NCBI RefSeq assembly: GCF_014212135.1
Contig: NZ_JACJVQ010000027.1
Span: 21,163 to 85,162 of the forward strand
DNA length: 64,000 bases
Direction of reading: 5' to 3'
From: Cohnella thailandensis
Lineage (GTDB): Bacteria; Bacillota; Bacilli; Paenibacillales; Paenibacillaceae
A program made the position numbers and the translations under genes. The notes beneath the pieces are model-generated. The model worked only from the letters and a program-made list of their open reading frames with translations. It made no database searches and had not been told where the DNA came from. Shown one piece after another: positions 50,731 through 60,680 of the stretch (positions are counted from its first letter, which is position 1; the number at the start of each line of letters is the position of its first letter).

Positions 50731-51702
50731 GTGAACGCAAACGCAGAGGCGCCGAATCCGGCGTCCGCGGCCGCCGTCGGCAGCGGCATGACGAGAAGGA
50801 AATGGCTGAGGAAGCTGTACAGGCAGCGGTATCTTCAGATCATGGCGCTGCTCGGGATCGCGTGGATGATTATTTTCAACTACATCCCTATTTATTGGAA
50901 CGTCATCGCTTTCCGGGAATTCGACATCATTCAGCCGCTGTCCGCGGCTCCGTGGGTGGGTCTCGAGCACTTCAAGGAATTTCTGTCGGACGACAGTCTC
51001 GGTTACGTCATCCGCAACACTCTGGGCATGAGCTTGCTGAAGCTCATCATCGGTTTTCCGCTGCCGATCGCCTTCGCGCTGCTGCTGAACGAGGTTCGTT
51101 CAAGCCGCTACAAGAAATGGATCCAGACGATCTCGTATTTGCCCCACTTTCTGTCCTGGGTCATTCTCGGCGGCATCCTGGCCACTTGGCTGGCCGACGT
51201 CGGCATCATCAACAAGATTCTTCAGGCCTTAGGCTTCATCGACACGCCGATCTCTTACTTGGCGGAGCCGAAGTACTTCTGGACGATCATCGTCTCCTCG
51301 GATCTGTGGAAGGAGCTCGGGTGGTCGGCGATTATTTACCTGGCCGCGATCAGCGGAGTTTCGCCGGAGCTGTACGAGGCGGCGACGATCGACGGGGCCG
51401 GACGGTTTCAGCGAATGTGGAGCGTTACGCTGCCCTGCATCAAAGGAACGATCGCCATTCTGTTCATCCTGGCGGTCAGCGGGCTTCTGAACTCCAACTT
51501 CGATCAGATTCTCGTTCTGCGAAACTCGCTCAACGAGAGCGCGAGCACCGTTATCGACGTGTACGTCTACCAGACGGGCATCTCGGACGGCCGATTCTCC
51601 TACTCGGCGGCGGTCGGTCTTTTGAAGTCGGTCATCGCGCTCGGCCTTCTGCTCGGCGCGAACTTCGTGACGAAGAAGCTGAACGACACCTCCCTGTTCT
51701 GA
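50731..51702 (+). CDS. ABC polysaccharide transporter permease (LplB type)
   Basis: A protein of about 323 residues with six helices and the EAA loop ELYEAATIDGAGRFQRMWSVTLP. It resembles LplB/YtcP-type permeases that import uronate oligosaccharides or other sugars. The start is GTG at 50731 with GAGGAGGTG at 9 nt; an ATG at 50659 is in frame but has no good site. It is the first gene of a transporter/two-component block reaching 57961. Confidence 0.9.
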   Translation: MNANAEAPNPASAAAVGSGMTRRKWLRKLYRQRYLQIMALLGIAWMIIFNYIPIYWNVIAFREFDIIQPLSAAPWVGLEHFKEFLSDDSLGYVIRNTLGMSLLKLIIGFPLPIAFALLLNEVRSSRYKKWIQTISYLPHFLSWVILGGILATWLADVGIINKILQALGFIDTPISYLAEPKYFWTIIVSSDLWKELGWSAIIYLAAISGVSPELYEAATIDGAGRFQRMWSVTLPCIKGTIAILFILAVSGLLNSNFDQILVLRNSLNESASTVIDVYVYQTGISDGRFSYSAAVGLLKSVIALGLLLGANFVTKKLNDTSLF

Positions 51703-51719
51703 AAGGCGGCGATTCTCCC

Positions 51720-52607
51720 ATGTTCTCGCTTAAACGCCGAACGCACGGCGATGTGGCGTTCGATTGGGTCAATAACGTACTCATGCTCGCCATCTGCTTT
51801 CTTACGCTGTACCCGATCTGGTACGTGCTCGTCAACGCCTTCAACGACGGGACGGACGCGATGCGCGGGGGCATCTACTGGTGGCCCCGGATGTTCAGCC
51901 TCGAGAGCTTCAAGACCGTATTCCAGAGCAGCGGCATCATGACGGCGATGGGCGTGACGGTAGCCAAGACGCTGGTCGGCACGGTCGTGCACGTCCTGTT
52001 CACCGCGATGGTCGCCTTCGCCCTGTCCCGGCGCGACCTTATCGGGCGCAAGCTTTACACGTTCATCGGGACGATCACGATGATATTCCCGGGAGCTCTT
52101 ATCCCTACCTATCTGCTTATCCGGGATCTAGGAATGCTCGATCACTTCGTCGTCTACATCATTCCGGTCCTGTTCAGCTTCTTCGACCTGATCATCTTCC
52201 TCAGCTTCTTCCGGGAGATTCCGGACGGGCTGATCGAGGCGTCGGAGATCGACGGGGCGGGCGACTTCACCGTATTCCTGCGAATCGTCATCCCGGTGTC
52301 CATGCCGGTCATCGCGACGATCGCGCTGTTCCACGGCGTGTACCAATGGAACGATTATTTTACCGGGATGATCTACGTGAACGATACGGATCTGCAGCCG
52401 ATTCAGACGTACCTGTACCGGGTCGTGGCGCAAGCAAGCTCCAATCAGATGATCTCGGCCATGCCGAGCGGCGTCGCCGCCAACGTGACGAGCCAATCCC
52501 TGAAGCTGGCGACGATGGTCGTCACCACCGCTCCGATCGTCATCGTCTACCCGTTCCTGCAGAAGTACTTCGTGAAGGGATTCATGATCGGCTCGCTCAA
52601 AGGATAA
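51720..52607 (+). CDS. ABC polysaccharide transporter permease (LplC type)
   Basis: A 295-residue permease with six helices and EAA loop GLIEASEIDGAGDFTVFLRIVIPV. The N-terminus LKRRTHGDVAFDWVNNVLM and the C-terminal PFLQKYFVKGFMIGSLKG are characteristic of the LplC/YtcP group. ATG at 51720, after AAAGGCGG. It pairs with the previous permease; no ATPase is encoded here. Confidence 0.92.
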   Translation: MFSLKRRTHGDVAFDWVNNVLMLAICFLTLYPIWYVLVNAFNDGTDAMRGGIYWWPRMFSLESFKTVFQSSGIMTAMGVTVAKTLVGTVVHVLFTAMVAFALSRRDLIGRKLYTFIGTITMIFPGALIPTYLLIRDLGMLDHFVVYIIPVLFSFFDLIIFLSFFREIPDGLIEASEIDGAGDFTVFLRIVIPVSMPVIATIALFHGVYQWNDYFTGMIYVNDTDLQPIQTYLYRVVAQASSNQMISAMPSGVAANVTSQSLKLATMVVTTAPIVIVYPFLQKYFVKGFMIGSLKG

Positions 52608-52726
52608 GCCGGACACGATTCGCTCGGTTTCGCTCTCCCGCCAGTCCGCTTGTTTATCCGTCCGCGCCCACCGCGCCGGCTGATAATAGAGGCAAGTCAT
52701 CATTTCATACAAAGGGGCCGAAAAAA

Positions 52727-54427
52727 ATGGGAACCAAACGCAAGCTTCTGACCTCCCTGCTGGCAGCATCGACGGCGATCTCCCTCGCCGCGTGTTCCTC
52801 CGGAGGCAATAACGGCAATAACGCCGCAAGCAGCAACAGTCCGCAAGACAGCGCCGCTTCTCCTTCCACGTCGGCGGTTGCGTCGGAGACCGCGTCGGCA
52901 AGCCCGAGCGCGTCCGGCGATCAGCCCGCTTGGCAGAAGAACACGTCTCCGATCACGTTCGATTGGTATATCAATTTCTCCTGGTTCACCGGCAAGTGGG
53001 GAGACGACGTCGTCGCCAAGTACGTGGAGAAGAAGACCGGCGTCAAGCTGAACTTCATCGTGCCGGCCGGCGACGAGAAAGCCAAGATGAACACGATGCT
53101 CGCTTCCGGCTCTCTGCCCGATTTCGTCACGCTTCAAGCGACCGACGAAGCGGTGAAGAAGATGATCAACGGCGATATGGTGCTTCCGCTTAACGAGTTG
53201 GCCGACCAGTACGACGCCTACTTCTACCAGGTGGCCGACCCGGCCAAGCTCGGCTGGTTCAAGATGGAGGACGGCAACGTATACGGTTACCCGAACGCCT
53301 CGTCCTCCCCGGCCGACTACGAGAAGTACGGCCAGATCTTCACGTCGAACCAGACGTTCGAGGTACGCAAGGACATGTACGAAGCGATCGGCAGCCCGGA
53401 TATGAGCACTCCGGAGGGCTTCCTGAACGCGCTCAAGCTGGCGAAGGAGAAGTTCCCGGACGTCGACGGCCAGCCGCTCATCCCGCTGGGCTTGCACGAA
53501 TTTACCGACAACGGCAACTACTCGCTGGAAGATTACCTGCAGAACTTCCTGGCCATTCCCCGCACGAAGGACGGCAAGCTGGTCGACCGCAAGCAGGATC
53601 CGGAATACCTGACCTGGCTGAAGACGCTTCGCAAGGCGAACGAGATGGGCCTGCTCGCCAAGGACATCTTCATCGACAAGCGCCCGCAGATGGAGGAGAA
53701 GATCGCCCAAGGCCGCTACTTCGCCATGCTCTATCAGCGTTCCGACTTCGCGAACCAGAACCTGTCGCTGTACCAGAAGGACCCGAACAAGGTGTATATC
53801 GCGATCGACGGCCCGGCCAACAGCAAGGGCGACGCGCCGACGCTGGCAGGCCCCGGCATCTCCGGCTGGACGGTGACGCTCATCTCGAAGAACGTCAAGG
53901 ACAAGGAGCGCGCCATCGCTTTCCTGAGCTACCTGATCAGCGAAGAAGGCGAGAAGGACATGTTCCTCGGCGAGAAGGGCGTGACGTACGACACGATCGA
54001 CGGCAAAGACCAATTCTTGCCGGAAGTGATCGACCTGCTCAACAAGGACCGCAACGCGTTCGACCAGAAGTACGGCGCTTCGTATAAGTACTGGATGCTG
54101 ATGGACACGAACATGAACCTGCAATGGGCTCCGCCGAGCGTCGAACCCGCCAAGCAATTGGAGGATTGGACGAAGGGCAAGTCGATCAGCATGTCCGAGT
54201 TCGACGGCCTCGATCCTTCTCCGGAGACGAAGGAAGGCGTGGCGAACAGCAAGAACCTCCGCCTGTGGGGCAAGACGCTGCCGAAGCTTCTGCTTGCCAA
54301 ATCGGACGCGGAATTCGATAATCTGTTCAACGACTACTTGAAGGACCGTACGGACGTGGAGGCCGTCGACGCCGCTCGCCAGAAGGTGTACGACGCCAAC
54401 ATGCAGAAGCTGGAATCGATGAAATAA
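52727..54427 (+). CDS. ABC polysaccharide-binding lipoprotein (LplA type)
   Basis: A 566-residue lipoprotein: signal with LAAC lipobox (about residue 22), a Gly/Asn/Ser linker, then a large extracellular solute-binding domain (ITFDWYINFSWF, VEKKTGVKLNFIVPAG, VTLQATDEAVKKMINGD). Size and wording match LplA-type binding proteins. ATG at 52727 after AAAGGGGCC. A stable hairpin after the gene (54449-54479) may protect its mRNA 3' end, giving more binding protein than kinase. Confidence 0.92.
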   Translation: MGTKRKLLTSLLAASTAISLAACSSGGNNGNNAASSNSPQDSAASPSTSAVASETASASPSASGDQPAWQKNTSPITFDWYINFSWFTGKWGDDVVAKYVEKKTGVKLNFIVPAGDEKAKMNTMLASGSLPDFVTLQATDEAVKKMINGDMVLPLNELADQYDAYFYQVADPAKLGWFKMEDGNVYGYPNASSSPADYEKYGQIFTSNQTFEVRKDMYEAIGSPDMSTPEGFLNALKLAKEKFPDVDGQPLIPLGLHEFTDNGNYSLEDYLQNFLAIPRTKDGKLVDRKQDPEYLTWLKTLRKANEMGLLAKDIFIDKRPQMEEKIAQGRYFAMLYQRSDFANQNLSLYQKDPNKVYIAIDGPANSKGDAPTLAGPGISGWTVTLISKNVKDKERAIAFLSYLISEEGEKDMFLGEKGVTYDTIDGKDQFLPEVIDLLNKDRNAFDQKYGASYKYWMLMDTNMNLQWAPPSVEPAKQLEDWTKGKSISMSEFDGLDPSPETKEGVANSKNLRLWGKTLPKLLLAKSDAEFDNLFNDYLKDRTDVEAVDAARQKVYDANMQKLESMK

Positions 54428-54448
54428 CGATCGGATTCGCGACTCGCG

Positions 54449-54479
54449 GCCTGGTCATTCCGTTTAGGGATGGCCAGGC
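54449..54479. repeat. Stable hairpin between binding protein and kinase genes
   Basis: GCCTGGTCATTCC and GGGATGGCCAGGC form a 13-bp stem with two wobble pairs and a GTTTA loop, with no T-run. It probably works as a partial terminator or RNA-end stabiliser. Confidence 0.6.
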
Positions 54480-54545
54480 TCGCCGTCGTCACCGGCGTGC
54501 CGCGGACAGCGGTCAGCGAGAATCGGCAGGATAGGAGAGGCGCGA

Positions 54546-56426
54546 ATGAGAAGGTACGGGTACGGGGCGGTTCGGACATACGTGGCCGGCTTGCCGATTC
54601 AAGGCAAGCTTATCTTGTCGTTCGTTCTTATTATTTTTATCCCGATCGTGCTCTTCGCCTGGTACATGCTGAACGGAATCTCCGACGGCTCCATTCGCGA
54701 GATGACGAAGAAGGCCGAGAACATTCTCGACATCGAGAAAAACAACATCCAGAACAACATCGAGTTGATGGAATGGACGTCGCAGCTCGCGGAATCGAAC
54801 GAGGACATGAAGGACTATCTGCAGTCGACGGACGAGATGGATATCGCCGCCCTCCTCGAATTCAAAGATAAAACCTTCAGCAACTTCGAGCAGCTTCTGT
54901 TCAATAATCCGCGGATCGCCGCCATCCGGATGTATACGGACAATCCGCATGTTTACGAATTCTGGCCGGTCGTGCTGAGCGAGTCCCGGATTCGGAATAA
55001 GCCATGGTACGGCACCGTTTTGGAGCAGAAGGGGATGAATTGGTGGGAGATTCAGCGGAGCATCGACATCCTGCAAGGCCAGACGGACGATGCGGATGTC
55101 GACGGCCCCTTCGTCTCGCTGTTCCGCGAGCTCGCTTCCTTCGACCGGACGACCCACAACGGCGTGCTTGAAGTGAGCATGAGCGTCCGGCAGTTTTTCA
55201 CCAAGACTTTCAGCGTGCGCGAGCCGACCTCCCAGCTGCTCGTCGTCGCGCGGGACGGAGGCATCTATACCGACGAAGAGGCGGAGATCTTCCGCCGCGC
55301 GTCCGCGCAAGAGCTGACGGGCGCGATTCCGTTGTCGCCGGAGGAGGGCAACAGCACGGGAATGTTCCGGTATGGCGGGCAGTCTTATATGGCCGTGCAG
55401 ACCTACATTCCGAAGCTCGACATTCACTTGGTCAACGTCGTTTCCCTCGCGGACACGTTGGCGGATATCCAGCGGAACCGCACCAACCTCGTCTTTATCG
55501 TGCTGCTTCTGGCCGCCGTGCTCATCGTCGTCTCCGCCTTCATGCATTCCCTTATTTTGAAAAGGCTTAAGATATTGAGAGAATCGATGAAAAAGGTACG
55601 AGGGGGAGACTTCCATCCGGACGTGCCCGTCTACGGCTCGGACGAGGTGGGCGAGCTAGGCCACCATTATCGGCAGATGCTGAAGAAGATCAACGCGCTG
55701 ATCGCCGAGCAAGTAAACCGTCAGGCCGCGACGAAGGAAGCGGAGATTCGCTCGCTTAAGAACCAGATCGATTCCCATTTCCTTTACAACACGCTGGAAA
55801 ATTTGAAAATGCTCGCCGAGGTCGAAGGGCAGTATACGATTTCCGACTCCCTCACCTCTCTGGGAGGAATGATGCGCTACAGCCTGCAGTGGACCCACGA
55901 CCGCGTCCGGCTCCGCGACGAGATCGAGCATATCCGCAACTATATGGCGATCATGAATATTCGGTACGACGGCCGGCTGGAGCTACGGGTGGACGTTCCG
56001 CCCGAATCGATGGACCAGGAAGTGCTGAAGATGTCCCTGCAGCCGATCGTGGAGAACGCGGTCAAACACGGGATGAACCCTTCCGAGCTGAAGGACGGGA
56101 AGCTTCAAGTGCTGCTCACGGCGGGAACGCGGCTGGAGCAGTTCGTGATCGAGATCACGGACAACGGCTGCGGCATCGGCGAGGACCGTTTGAGGAGGCT
56201 GAACCGAATGCTCCGCATGGAGGAGTCCGACTACCGCGAGTTCCGCAGCGAATTCGACAAGGGGAAAAAGGAGAGCGGCGGCATCGGCTTGCGCAACGTG
56301 GAGCAGCGTATGGTCATGTCCTACGGGGCCGATTACGGGATTCGGGTCGAGAGCGTCGAACGGAGCTTTACCCGAGTCGTCATGACGCTCCCTAAATTCA
56401 ATCTGGGCGGAGGAGAGAGCCGATGA
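54546..56426 (+). CDS. YesM-family sensor histidine kinase
   Basis: A 626-residue kinase of the LytS/YesM class: helix (LILSFVLIIFIPIVLFAWYM), extracellular Cache-like domain, second helix (LVFIVLLLAAVLIVVSAFM), HAMP, then the His_kinase domain with the phosphoacceptor in LKNQIDSHFLYNTLENLKML and an ATPase domain (PIVENAVKHGM; GIGLRNVEQRM). ATG follows TAGGAGAGG. It overlaps the regulator gene by 4 bp. By position it senses sugar availability for the adjacent LplABC-type importer. Confidence 0.94.
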   Translation: MRRYGYGAVRTYVAGLPIQGKLILSFVLIIFIPIVLFAWYMLNGISDGSIREMTKKAENILDIEKNNIQNNIELMEWTSQLAESNEDMKDYLQSTDEMDIAALLEFKDKTFSNFEQLLFNNPRIAAIRMYTDNPHVYEFWPVVLSESRIRNKPWYGTVLEQKGMNWWEIQRSIDILQGQTDDADVDGPFVSLFRELASFDRTTHNGVLEVSMSVRQFFTKTFSVREPTSQLLVVARDGGIYTDEEAEIFRRASAQELTGAIPLSPEEGNSTGMFRYGGQSYMAVQTYIPKLDIHLVNVVSLADTLADIQRNRTNLVFIVLLLAAVLIVVSAFMHSLILKRLKILRESMKKVRGGDFHPDVPVYGSDEVGELGHHYRQMLKKINALIAEQVNRQAATKEAEIRSLKNQIDSHFLYNTLENLKMLAEVEGQYTISDSLTSLGGMMRYSLQWTHDRVRLRDEIEHIRNYMAIMNIRYDGRLELRVDVPPESMDQEVLKMSLQPIVENAVKHGMNPSELKDGKLQVLLTAGTRLEQFVIEITDNGCGIGEDRLRRLNRMLRMEESDYREFRSEFDKGKKESGGIGLRNVEQRMVMSYGADYGIRVESVERSFTRVVMTLPKFNLGGGESR

Positions 56427-57961
56427 AGCGCAAGCTGCTGATCGCCGATGACGAGACGAATATCCGTTTGGGCCTTCGCGCGATGATCGAACGGCAATTC
56501 CCGGACCGCTACGAGATCCTGTTCGCGGCGGACGGCGCCGAGGCCTTGTCCCTCCTCGCCGCCGAAGACGTTCCGTTCCTCATTACGGATATCCGAATGC
56601 CCGTCATGGACGGGATCGAGCTCCTTGATCGTCTCGAGGGGCTGCCGAAGAAGCCGGCGGTCGTCATCTTGAGCGGATACGACGACTTCCAGTATGCCAA
56701 GGCGGCCATCCGTCACCAGGTCCGGGAGTATCTGCTGAAGCCGATCGTCCGAGCGGAGCTGTTCGCGGTGCTGGAGCGTCTGGAGGAGGAGCACCGGGCA
56801 AGCGGGAAGCGCGAGCTTCCGGCCAGCGGAATCGACGCCTCCGAGCGGCTTGCGCAGGTGCTCTTGCGCGAGAACGCGGAAGAGAAGGAAGTAAGGAGCC
56901 GGCTGCTGGAGGCGGGGCTTGATTGGCTCGACGGCGAATACGCGGTCGGCCTGTTGAAGCTTCCCGCGAACGCGACGGACTTCCCGGCGATGTCCTCCAA
57001 GCTCGAGCAGGCGCTGGGCGCCGAATCCGACTGGGCCCGGTGCGGCGTTCGCGAAGGGGAGCAGGTCGTCGTCGCCCGCGATCCGGCCTTGTTCGCGGGG
57101 CTCATGGCCCGGCTTCGCGGCCACTCGCTCGGGCAGCCTTGCCTCGCTCTAAGCTCCAGAGTGACGGGAATGGGACAGTTGAGGCTTGCCTACAGTCAAG
57201 CGCGCCAGGCATCGAAGTACTTCCTGCTGCACCCCGATTCGGGAATAATCGGCTACGATGCCGTCCGAAGCCTCGATTCCGGCTGTCCGCTGCCGGAGGA
57301 GCCGATTCGCAAGCTGTCGAACCTGGTCGGGCTCGGCCGTCTGCCCGAGATGAAGCGGCTTCTTCAGCAGGCGCTCGACATTCGCGTCGTCGCCCGCTGC
57401 GAGATCGGCTACCTGATGGCCGTCAGCCGGATGCTCAACGAAGAGGTGTTCGACCGGGTGTTCCGCACGTACGGCGAGGAATCGGTCGAGATTCTGAAGC
57501 TGTACAAGAAGGCCGGCCATATCGAGAATTTCGATCGCTTCCACGATTATTACCATCACGTGGAGCAACTGCTGGAGCGGCTCGACGATTATGTCGGCCG
57601 CGTCCGTTCCGCCCACGGGGAGCGGACGGACATGCAGAAGGCGGTCGACTATCTGCAGGAGCATTACAGCGAAGACGTCAACATGGCGGTCGTGTCCAAC
57701 CACATCTCCCTTAACTACACGTATTTCAGCGAGGCGTTCAAAGAGTATACGGGAGAGAGCTTCTCCTCCTACCTAAGGAAGCTGCGCCTGCGCAAGGCGA
57801 AGGAGCTGCTCTCGGGAACCGAGCTTAAAGTGTACGAGATTTGCTCGCTGTCCGGATTTGACAACGTGAAGCATTTTACGCGGGTGTTCAAGGAGTCGGA
57901 AGGCGTCACGCCGATGGAATACCGAAGCCGGGAGCAGCCCGTCCGCGGTGGGAGAAATTGA
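56423..57961 (+). CDS. YesN-family response regulator with AraC DNA-binding domain
   Basis: A 512-residue regulator: receiver domain (phospho-Asp in FLITDIRMPVMDG), a central region of unknown function, and two C-terminal AraC helix-turn-helix motifs (MAVVSNHISLNYTYFSEAFKEYTG and IKSLSGFDN-like EICSLSGFDNVKHFTRVFKE). Start ATGA overlaps the kinase stop. It is the partner of the preceding kinase and the likely activator of the upstream transporter genes. Confidence 0.94.
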   Translation: MKRKLLIADDETNIRLGLRAMIERQFPDRYEILFAADGAEALSLLAAEDVPFLITDIRMPVMDGIELLDRLEGLPKKPAVVILSGYDDFQYAKAAIRHQVREYLLKPIVRAELFAVLERLEEEHRASGKRELPASGIDASERLAQVLLRENAEEKEVRSRLLEAGLDWLDGEYAVGLLKLPANATDFPAMSSKLEQALGAESDWARCGVREGEQVVVARDPALFAGLMARLRGHSLGQPCLALSSRVTGMGQLRLAYSQARQASKYFLLHPDSGIIGYDAVRSLDSGCPLPEEPIRKLSNLVGLGRLPEMKRLLQQALDIRVVARCEIGYLMAVSRMLNEEVFDRVFRTYGEESVEILKLYKKAGHIENFDRFHDYYHHVEQLLERLDDYVGRVRSAHGERTDMQKAVDYLQEHYSEDVNMAVVSNHISLNYTYFSEAFKEYTGESFSSYLRKLRLRKAKELLSGTELKVYEICSLSGFDNVKHFTRVFKESEGVTPMEYRSREQPVRGGRN

Positions 57962-57976
57962 TCGGGTTGCCTCGCC

Positions 57977-58006
57977 TTGACGCTGTCGGAGAGGCAAAGC
58001 TATAAT
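57977..58006 (+). promoter_or_regulatory. Sigma-A promoter of guaA
   Basis: TTGACG (57977-57982) and consensus TATAAT (58001-58006), 18 bp apart. The roughly 85-nt leader contains a GGCCTGC-TCCG-GCAGGCC hairpin (58042-58059), but no purine aptamer was found in it. Confidence 0.8.
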
Positions 58007-58097
58007 TACTTCAATTGCAATGAATCCGCTAAACGACGCGGGCCTGCTCCGGCAGGCCTGCGATTCACGTTTACCCTCAGGAGGCTCGGTTAGGACA

Positions 58098-59639
58098 GTG
58101 ACTAATAACCCGCATGAAATGATCGTCGTACTGGACTTCGGCGGTCAATACAATCAGCTCATCGCCCGACGGATTCGCGACCTTGGCGTGTACAGCGAGC
58201 TGCTGCCGTACAACACTTCCGCGGACAAGCTCCGTGCTCTTAACCCGAAGGGGATCGTCTTCTCCGGCGGCCCGGCCAGCGTCTACGCAGAAGGCGCTCC
58301 TTCCGTCGATCCGGGAGTCTATGAGCTCGGCGTTCCGATTCTCGGCATCTGCTACGGCATGCAGCTGATCACCCATCAGCAAGGCGGCAAGGTCGAGCCC
58401 GCGAGCAAGCGCGAATACGGCAAGTCGGACGTCGACTTCGCGGAAGGCAGCGCGCTCGTGCACGGATTGGAGAGCCGCCAGACGGTATGGATGAGCCACG
58501 GGGATCATGTCACCGAGCTTCCGGCCGGCTTCAAGGTCGACGCCAGCACGCCTCATGCGCCGGTAGCGGCGATGAGCCACGAAGAGCGCAAGCTGTACGC
58601 GGTGCAATTCCATCCGGAAGTTCGCCACTCCATATACGGCAACGAGATGATCAAGAACTTCCTATATAAGGTTTGCGATTGCAAGGGCGACTGGAGCATG
58701 ACGTCCTTCATCGAGGACACGATCGAGGACATCCGCAAGCAGGTCGGCGACAAAAAGGTGCTGTGCGCCCTCTCCGGCGGCGTCGATTCCTCCGTTGTCG
58801 CGATGCTGATCCATAAGGCGGTCGGCGATCAGTTGACGTGCATGTTCATCGACCACGGCCTGCTCCGCAAGGGAGAAGCCGAAGGCGTCATGGAGACGTT
58901 CGTCGGCAAGTTCGACATGAAGGTCGTCAAGATCGACGCCCGCGAGCGCTTCATGAGCAAGCTTCGCGGCGTGTCCGATCCGGAGCAGAAGCGCAAGATC
59001 ATCGGCAACGAGTTCATCTACGTGTTCGATGAGGAATCGGCCAAGTTCGACGACTTCGCGTTCCTCGCCCAAGGCACGCTTTACACGGATATCGTCGAGA
59101 GCGGAACGGCTACGGCTCAGACGATCAAGTCCCACCACAACGTCGGCGGCCTTCCGGAGGACATGAAGTTCGAGCTCGTCGAGCCGCTGAAGGCTCTGTT
59201 CAAGGACGAGGTGCGCAAGGTCGGCACCGAATGCGGCCTGCCGGACGAGATCGTCTGGCGCCAGCCGTTCCCGGGCCCGGGTCTCGCGATCCGCGTGCTG
59301 GGCGAAGTGACGGAGGAGAAGCTCGAGATCGTCCGCGAATCGGACGCCATCCTGCGCGACGAGATCGCGAAGGCCGGCCTCGACCGCGAGATCTGGCAGT
59401 ACTTTACCGCGCTTCCGAACATGAAGAGCGTCGGCGTCATGGGCGACGGCCGCACGTACGACTATACGGTCGGCATCCGCGCGGTGACTTCCATCGACGG
59501 CATGACCGCCGACTGGGCGCGCATCCCGTGGGACGTGCTCGAGAAGATCTCCGTTCGTATCGTCAACGAGGTCAAGAACGTCAACCGGATCGTCTACGAC
59601 GTGACGTCCAAGCCTCCGGCTACGATCGAATGGGAATAA
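58098..59639 (+). CDS. guaA: GMP synthase (glutamine-hydrolysing)
   Basis: A 513-residue enzyme that aminates XMP to GMP with ATP and glutamine. The N-terminal glutaminase has the nucleophile in LGICYGMQL and the His/Glu region in VQFHPEVRHS. The ATP-pyrophosphatase part carries ALSGGVDSSVVAML. The C-terminal dimer domain ends KPPATIEWE. GTG at 58098 gives exactly the typical 513-residue length; AGGAGG lies 13 nt upstream, somewhat far. An ATG seven codons later is an alternative. The gene has its own promoter and terminator. Confidence 0.97.
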   Translation: MTNNPHEMIVVLDFGGQYNQLIARRIRDLGVYSELLPYNTSADKLRALNPKGIVFSGGPASVYAEGAPSVDPGVYELGVPILGICYGMQLITHQQGGKVEPASKREYGKSDVDFAEGSALVHGLESRQTVWMSHGDHVTELPAGFKVDASTPHAPVAAMSHEERKLYAVQFHPEVRHSIYGNEMIKNFLYKVCDCKGDWSMTSFIEDTIEDIRKQVGDKKVLCALSGGVDSSVVAMLIHKAVGDQLTCMFIDHGLLRKGEAEGVMETFVGKFDMKVVKIDARERFMSKLRGVSDPEQKRKIIGNEFIYVFDEESAKFDDFAFLAQGTLYTDIVESGTATAQTIKSHHNVGGLPEDMKFELVEPLKALFKDEVRKVGTECGLPDEIVWRQPFPGPGLAIRVLGEVTEEKLEIVRESDAILRDEIAKAGLDREIWQYFTALPNMKSVGVMGDGRTYDYTVGIRAVTSIDGMTADWARIPWDVLEKISVRIVNEVKNVNRIVYDVTSKPPATIEWE

Positions 59640-59663
59640 GCTAAGAACGAACGGAACAGGCAT

Positions 59664-59705
59664 AACCGTCAGGGTTGCTTATCAAGCGGCTCCTGACGGT
59701 TTTTC
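59664..59705 (+). terminator. Terminator after guaA
   Basis: AACCGTCAGG and CCTGACGGTT form a 10-bp perfect stem followed by TTTTC. Confidence 0.92.
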
Positions 59706-59739
59706 ATAGCCGCCGAACTCATGCGGGAGGGGATAGACG

Positions 59740-60600
59740 ATGACGCAGAAGCAGTTCCACTGCAATCCCGATCCGGAAGGAGAAGAGCTGCCCGACCTTT
59801 ACGTGACCCATTGGGGTAAGGAGGATTGCGCTCCGCTGCATTCCTTCGGTCCTGGCATCCGCGACGTGTACAAGTTCCACTTTATTCATAAGGGGCGGGG
59901 AATCGTTCGAGTGGGGGGAGAGACCTTCGCCCTTACGGCCGGTCAGGCTTTTCTCATCTATCCGAACGTCGTCATCTTCTACCAGGCGGACGAGAACGAT
60001 CCGTGGACGTACTCGTATTGCGGGTTCCGGGGGAATCTCTCGGAAGGGTGGATGTGCCGGACCAGCTTGACTCCCGAACGCCCGGTCTTTGCGATGGACA
60101 TGCAGATAATGCCGTACCTCTACGATCAGCTGACGGAGACTCTGAGCCACGAGAACAGCCGGGACCTGCGCCTGAACGCCGTGATGTACCGGTTCTTGAC
60201 CGCGCTGATCGAGACGCTGCCGGCTTCTTCGGGCGCCGATGGAGGAGGGGCGAAGAAGCCCAACGCTTACGTCCACCGGGCAATGGAGTATATTCACGCC
60301 CATTACGGAGAGTCGTTGTCCGTCGAGCAGCTCGCCTCCGACCTGGGTCTCGACCGCAAGTACTTATCCGCCATCTTCAAAGGGGCCAAAGGCGTGCCGC
60401 CCCAGCAATATTTGCTGCACTACCGTATGCGCAAAGCCTGCGAGCTGCTTCGGGGCAGCGAGCTCTCCGTCGGGGAGATCGCAAGGTCGGTCGGGTACGG
60501 GGATGCGCTTCTCTTTTCCAAAATGTTCAAACGCGCTCTCGGGATTTCACCCTCGGAATATCGGGCGTCCAATCTCCAATTAGACGACATTGTGCCATAA
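59740..60600 (+). CDS. AraC-family transcriptional regulator
   Basis: A 286-residue regulator with an N-terminal cupin sensor (FHFIHKGRGIVRVGGETFALTAGQAFLIYP) and a C-terminal double HTH (LSVEQLASDLGLDRKYLSAIF; VGEIARSVGYGDALLFSKMFK). Members respond to sugars. ATG follows GGGAGGGG. An aldo/keto reductase starts 80 bp downstream on the same strand and may be its target or operon partner. Confidence 0.92.
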   Translation: MTQKQFHCNPDPEGEELPDLYVTHWGKEDCAPLHSFGPGIRDVYKFHFIHKGRGIVRVGGETFALTAGQAFLIYPNVVIFYQADENDPWTYSYCGFRGNLSEGWMCRTSLTPERPVFAMDMQIMPYLYDQLTETLSHENSRDLRLNAVMYRFLTALIETLPASSGADGGGAKKPNAYVHRAMEYIHAHYGESLSVEQLASDLGLDRKYLSAIFKGAKGVPPQQYLLHYRMRKACELLRGSELSVGEIARSVGYGDALLFSKMFKRALGISPSEYRASNLQLDDIVP

Positions 60601-60680
60601 ATACCTTCCATGCTGACATAGGCTTGCCCGTGCGGATTCGGTATCATTCTGGTAGACCTTAATCCAAGGAGGACTTCCAA

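Noticed and set aside
58007..58097. Purine riboswitch in the guaA leader
   Set aside because: The leader is too short and lacks the conserved TTTCTAC core; only a small GC hairpin is present.
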